45,569 nucleotides of DNA, taken from NCBI GenBank assembly GCA_028874195.1, contig JAPPLM010000021.1, forward strand, positions 1 through 45,569, written 5' to 3'. Under the pieces are notes generated by a model, which was given only the letters and a program-made list of their open reading frames with translations, did no database searches and was not told where the DNA came from. This DNA comes from Chloroflexota bacterium (lineage in GTDB: Bacteria > Chloroflexota > UBA11872 > VXOZ01). Both the position numbers and the translations under genes were made by a program. Of this stretch, positions 42,255 through 45,569 are shown one piece after another (the first letter of the stretch is position 1; every line of letters begins with the position of its first letter).

Positions 42255-42500
42255 GTGGACACCTATAAGGCAGTCAAGGCACTGACGGCGGTGGGTTTTA
42301 CGGAATCTCAAGCTGAAACCCTGGTTACCACCGTCACTGAGACCATCGGCGTGGGACATGAAGAACTGGCAACCAAGACGGATATTGCCGACCTGCGCAC
42401 GGAACTGCAAGCGTTAGAGATTCGCATGATGCGGATGCACGTTGCCAGCGTCGCAGCGACAGTGGGTTTAGTTGTGGCGCTCATTAAGCTGCTGCCGTAA
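42255..42500 (+). CDS. Small coiled-coil protein with C-terminal membrane helix (DUF1640-like)
   Basis: 81 aa from GTG 42255. KALTAVGFTESQAETLVTTV is the start typical of CCDC90/DUF1640-type proteins. A coiled coil follows (ELATKTDIADLRTELQALEIRM), then one C-terminal membrane helix (VASVAATVGLVVALIKLLP). Such small proteins often occur near toxin-antitoxin or transposon genes in bacteria, but neither is adjacent here. Function unknown. Confidence 0.75.
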   Translation: MDTYKAVKALTAVGFTESQAETLVTTVTETIGVGHEELATKTDIADLRTELQALEIRMMRMHVASVAATVGLVVALIKLLP

Positions 42501-42697
42501 GGACAGGCACATGGGCACGGAGTTTGCCTACTGCTCCTTTCCCAGATCTTTAGGCCAGACCCCGATCCCGTTTGCAGCTACGGACTGACTGAGTACTTAG
42601 AGGCCCCCTGCAAAGCGAGCATACTGGTACAATGCTCTGTCCACAGTGTGCCTTGCCTCTTCAAGTGCATCTCAACTCTTGCGCATTGCAGTAATGC

Positions 42698-43939
42698 TCA
42701 TTCAGCCCGCTTAGCATCTGCAAACGCTGCTGCAAATGCCGACGTGCCGTCATCGTTTTCGATTTCCATTCGCGAGCCGCGTACAAAGCGCGGGTCATTC
42801 CCCAAATCGAATCCTCGCTGCAGGTCGTGCTCGTAGCCCGCATAGATGCTGGCGTCTCGCGCTCCGTACTCTTCCGGCCAGCTAATGCGAAAGATTTGGC
42901 GCGGCCGGTCGGCTTTTCCATCCACGCGGTAGCGGTCTATCGCTTCTTCATCTAACGTCACGCCCAAGCCGGGACCTTCAGGCACAGGCATATATCCGCC
43001 CTCCACCACAAATGACTCGCTGAGCAAATCGTGCTCCCAGATGTGCATGCATGAGATCGCCGGCCACTGCGCGTGCGAGAGGACTGCCCCGAGCTGCGCG
43101 GACCATGCCGTGGTTAACCCGAGCCCAACAAGCTGCAACCAGAAGGGTTTGTTTGCAACTGCCGCTATCGTGCCCGACTCCATCACTTTGGCCAGCCCTC
43201 CGCCAACCACAAAGCCATCGCAGACGTCATCCTGCAGAGCCGTCATGATGGGCGGCGTACCGTAGTGCATGGCTAATGGGCGCGGTACGTGTTGGCGAAT
43301 CTGCCGGTTGCCGGCCACGTCTCCCTGGGGGATCGGCGTTTCATAGATTGAGACGTTGACAAAGGAGAGCAGGTCCTGCAAAAGCGGAATGGCCGTGCCG
43401 GCATCCACGAGCATGCTGTTGAAGTCAATATCCAGGTGCATTGACTTTGGAATAACAGCCTCAAGCGCAGTCAATTGGGCGTGAATGTCGCGCCAAGGTC
43501 GGCCTTTGAGCTTCATGGTAACGTAGCCGTTATCGAGCGCCTTTTGCGCCTCTGCCGCCCACTCCTCCGGCGCCATATCGAGGCACCACCAAGAGATGGG
43601 AACGTGGGACCGCACTTGCTCACCCAGGAGTTGATGTAGCGGCACACCCGCAATCTTGCCGGCCAGGTCCCAGAGCGCCATCTCAGGACCGGCGCCAAGG
43701 GTTGCATCCCAAAGGTGTGAATGCGGGTCGGTACCAATGAGGCGTTCTCTCAGATCGTCCGGCGGCCTGCCCCACGTATATTCAACGACAGTTTCTCCAA
43801 TGCCGGTCAGGCCGGAATCCGTGTGAATGCGACATACTTCGACGAGGCGCCAATCCCCACTCAAGCGAGTCATATGGAGATCGTGATGCTCAGTGAACGG
43901 CACCAAGAGCAGAATCTGTTCGACGTCCGTAATCGTCAT
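42698..43939 (-). CDS. Mandelate racemase/muconate lactonizing-type enzyme (enolase superfamily)
   Basis: 413 aa, ATG 43939 with GGAGGAA upstream. N-terminal capping domain to ~120, then a barrel: TMKLKGRPW carries the K-x-K catalytic motif, MHLDIDFN the first metal Asp, and SIYETPIPQGD the second acidic ligand. The block after that (PLAMHYGTPPIMTAL) lacks a clear third acidic ligand, so the substrate class cannot be predicted. These enzymes abstract an alpha-proton from carboxylates, often in sugar-acid dehydration. Single gene. Confidence 0.9.
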   Translation of the reverse strand: MTITDVEQILLLVPFTEHHDLHMTRLSGDWRLVEVCRIHTDSGLTGIGETVVEYTWGRPPDDLRERLIGTDPHSHLWDATLGAGPEMALWDLAGKIAGVPLHQLLGEQVRSHVPISWWCLDMAPEEWAAEAQKALDNGYVTMKLKGRPWRDIHAQLTALEAVIPKSMHLDIDFNSMLVDAGTAIPLLQDLLSFVNVSIYETPIPQGDVAGNRQIRQHVPRPLAMHYGTPPIMTALQDDVCDGFVVGGGLAKVMESGTIAAVANKPFWLQLVGLGLTTAWSAQLGAVLSHAQWPAISCMHIWEHDLLSESFVVEGGYMPVPEGPGLGVTLDEEAIDRYRVDGKADRPRQIFRISWPEEYGARDASIYAGYEHDLQRGFDLGNDPRFVRGSRMEIENDDGTSAFAAAFADAKRAE

Positions 43940-44074
43940 GGCCGCTATTCCTCCCCATCAGATGCTTGATTAGCTTGCCTCACTTAAACCGGCAACTCCG
44001 CCTTGGCAAAAGCGCGGTAGTTAGTTCACCCTATCTTGGCCCATCCCACACGGTCCTGACTGTTGCCAATTTGC

Positions 44075-44584
44075 CTATTCCGTTTCAGAGTCAGAAGCCC
44101 GTTTCGGGTAGTCGAAGTCCAGCAGCTTGCCACACTTCCTTTGCACATCTTGCCACGAAGACACATCAAGTTGCAGGCGTACGACGCTGCACGTTGGCAT
44201 GTCGCCGATATATTCCTGAGACAAAAGATCGCTCAGTGCGGTGAACCCAGGATTGTGTCCAATCAGCGCCGCGTGGCCGAGGGTATCATCGAGCTTTCGC
44301 ACAATCAGGAGCAGTTGGTCTGATGTTGCGTGATAGATACCTTCTTCAAATGCGATCGCTGACTTTGGGTAGCCGATTTCTTTGCCCAGCCGCATAGCGG
44401 TGCTGCGCGCGCGTTTCGCTGGGCTTGACAGGATCACGTCGGGCAAGAAACCAACCGCCGCCAGCCGTTGGCCCATGGTAGCAGCGTCTCGTTTGCCGCG
44501 CCCGTTTAAGGGTCGCGCAAAGTCCTCCACGCCGGGTTGTTTCCAACTGGACTTTGCATGCCGGATCAACGTGAGCAGCTTCAT
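44075..44584 (-). CDS. SixA-like histidine phosphatase
   Basis: 169 aa, GGGGAG SD. The RHG-type motif is LTLIRHAKSSW (phosphorylated His9) with the second His in LIGHNPGFTAL, and Arg/Glu in SSPAKRARSTAM and AFEEGIYHA. Such proteins dephosphorylate phosphohistidine or small phosphoesters. The gene follows the DUF1854 gene after about 11 bp, so they form one operon. Confidence 0.9.
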   Translation of the reverse strand: MKLLTLIRHAKSSWKQPGVEDFARPLNGRGKRDAATMGQRLAAVGFLPDVILSSPAKRARSTAMRLGKEIGYPKSAIAFEEGIYHATSDQLLLIVRKLDDTLGHAALIGHNPGFTALSDLLSQEYIGDMPTCSVVRLQLDVSSWQDVQRKCGKLLDFDYPKRASDSETE

Positions 44585-44595
44585 ATGACACTCCC

Positions 44596-45129
44596 CTAGA
44601 GCAGCATGTCGAAGATGCGCTTACTGTTCTCGTCTAATGTTCGGTAATCGGGAATGTGGAAACGATTTCCGTCGATATCAATGATGAGTATTTCGTATTC
44701 CGATGGCAAGAGGACGGAATCAAGCTCCCAACGCATGACAAACTCGCGAATGCCGTGGTCCGTTTCCACGGTCCAAAACGACGTGCGCCACTCATTGCGG
44801 TAAGCGCGCACGGAGCGGATGCGGTAAACCCGATAGTAGTCCTCCAGAGCCGCAAAGAGAATGCTCCGCGACTCTTCGTCAAGCTCGTCCGGATCCTCTA
44901 TGAGGCAAAACTCTTTGTCCTTCGCATCGAGGATAGAAACGTACCGTTTGAGCGAAAGCGGAAACGCCCAAACCGCCTTGCCCCGCAGCAGGCAGCGGTC
45001 TCCCTCTATCTCGGCCCTGAGTTCGCCCCCCGGTCCGCGCAGAAAGCGCACTTGCGCGGCAGCGGTCGTCCCGGCGCCAATGTCGGCGATGTGTACGAGT
45101 TCTTCGTCTTTGACGGCTGTGTCTTCCAA
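44596..45129 (-). CDS. DUF1854-family protein
   Basis: 177 aa; TTG start at 45129 with GAGG 6 nt upstream (an in-frame stop lies a few codons further up). Recognisable blocks: AVWAFPLSLKRYVSILDAKDKEFCLIEDPDELDEESRSIL, TSFWTVETDHGIREFVMRW and ILIIDIDGNRFHIPDYRTLD. These match DUF1854 proteins, which often accompany ABC exporters; no such gene is nearby. Function unknown. First gene of an operon with the SixA-like phosphatase. Confidence 0.8.
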   Translation of the reverse strand: MEDTAVKDEELVHIADIGAGTTAAAQVRFLRGPGGELRAEIEGDRCLLRGKAVWAFPLSLKRYVSILDAKDKEFCLIEDPDELDEESRSILFAALEDYYRVYRIRSVRAYRNEWRTSFWTVETDHGIREFVMRWELDSVLLPSEYEILIIDIDGNRFHIPDYRTLDENSKRIFDMLL

Positions 45130-45483
45130 CGTACGCCTCTATTGCAGTTTGCCTAAAAAGGCAGGTTCAAATCCTACTTTGGCGGATGCTGTAACAGAAC
45201 ACTATGCTCACACTATAGCAAGCCTGCCGATAGCGTGATGGCCCCCCTCTTTCATCTTCCACAAAGGGCTTTTATTGCTCCTCGCAGGCACTAGGTTCTG
45301 TGGACATTCAATGTCATTCCGAGCGCAAGCGTCGAACAGTGTTCGCGGAATCTCAAGCGTTTGTTCGGGATTCTCTCGCGCTTTGCTCCGCAAGGTGACA
45401 GTATGATCGATTGACAATGATAATACTTGCTTATTTGGCTCCTTACTACCTGGCGTAGCAACGCAGTCTGGGCCGCATGAAGA

Positions 45484-45527
45484 TGGATTCCGCGCCCCCG
45501 CACGGGGGCGAGCTTGCGCGGGAATTG
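45484..45527. repeat. Interrupted palindromic repeat at the right edge
   Basis: GATGGATTCC ... GCGCGGGAAT is the repeat seen intact near 15001-15023, but here an 8-bp-stem palindrome CGCCCCCG-CA-CGGGGGCG sits in its middle (45493-45510). The gap 45130-45569 also holds a TGTCATTCCGAGCG-type repeat near 45311. No gene is seen in it. Confidence 0.6.
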
Positions 45528-45569
45528 TAAGTGTCAGGTAATTCGTTGACAGATTTGGGAGAATGAGCA

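Noticed and set aside
45140-45180. tRNA-like 3' end (AGGTTCAAATCCTACTTTGG)
   Set aside because: A T-loop-like sequence is present, but the T-stem has a mismatch and no 5' acceptor or anticodon arm precedes it: the DUF1854 gene starts there.

Overview
The window looks like an accessory-rich bacterial chromosome segment of moderately high GC. Gene content is that of a metabolically versatile, possibly marine or host-associated bacterium: PhyH-type dioxygenase, mandelate racemase/muconate lactonizing-like enzyme, Gfo/Idh/MocA oxidoreductase, creatininase, class III aminotransferase, SDR, archaeal-type glycogen debranching enzyme, and many dispersed palindromic repeats. A Chloroflexota-like (for example SAR202 or sponge-associated) genome is my best guess. 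It rests on gene flavour only and is low confidence; no ribosomal marker is present.

Layout. (1) 1-8.6 kb is a defence-type island: a PLD-nuclease/P-loop ATPase fusion, a HigBA-like toxin-antitoxin pair with a promoter/operator that implies a leaderless mRNA, a large N6-adenine DNA methyltransferase, a convergent protein with a PD-(D/E)XK-like nuclease motif, and a wrecked SAM-methyltransferase remnant. (2) 8.6-13.8 kb holds a PhyH-family enzyme with an unusual H-x-G iron site, a decayed tRNA-Val copy, a four-gene DUF1538-DUF1538-PII-CBS operon, an intact tRNA-Val(GAC) and a SOUL-family protein. (3) 14.0-21.4 kb holds a redoxin-TPR protein whose active-site motif contains an in-frame UGA followed by a SECIS-like hairpin (candidate selenoprotein), a GAF/HD-GYP protein with a substituted HD dyad, an MFS transporter, a DegT-type aminotransferase and a glycogen debranching enzyme. 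(4) 21.5-26.8 kb holds a tRNA-Val(UAC)/tRNA-Phe pair and gltB, with a leader that contains a promoter, a 17-codon ORF and an overlapping intrinsic terminator. (5) 27-33 kb is catabolic/accessory: GNAT, NodB-like deacetylase, HEPN/PaREP1-like protein, GSA-aminomutase-like aminotransferase, SDR. (6) 33.0-35.9 kb is a creatininase-family gene split by a 2071-bp IS1595-family element with an 8-bp target duplication; the element carries a lipoprotein passenger gene and a small ORF with an in-frame amber codon. (7) 36-45.1 kb is housekeeping mixed with catabolism: Gfo/Idh/MocA, rpe, LysM-M23 peptidase, Dabb protein, pheA, ferredoxin, a coiled-coil membrane protein, an enolase-superfamily enzyme, a SixA-like phosphatase and a DUF1854 protein.

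The most notable observations are the UGA-containing redoxin with its SECIS-like hairpin, the defence island with a possible split methylase/nuclease pair, the IS1595 element with passenger genes whose removal exactly restores the creatininase frame, and the attenuator-like gltB leader. All function calls come from reading motifs by eye; no database search was run.
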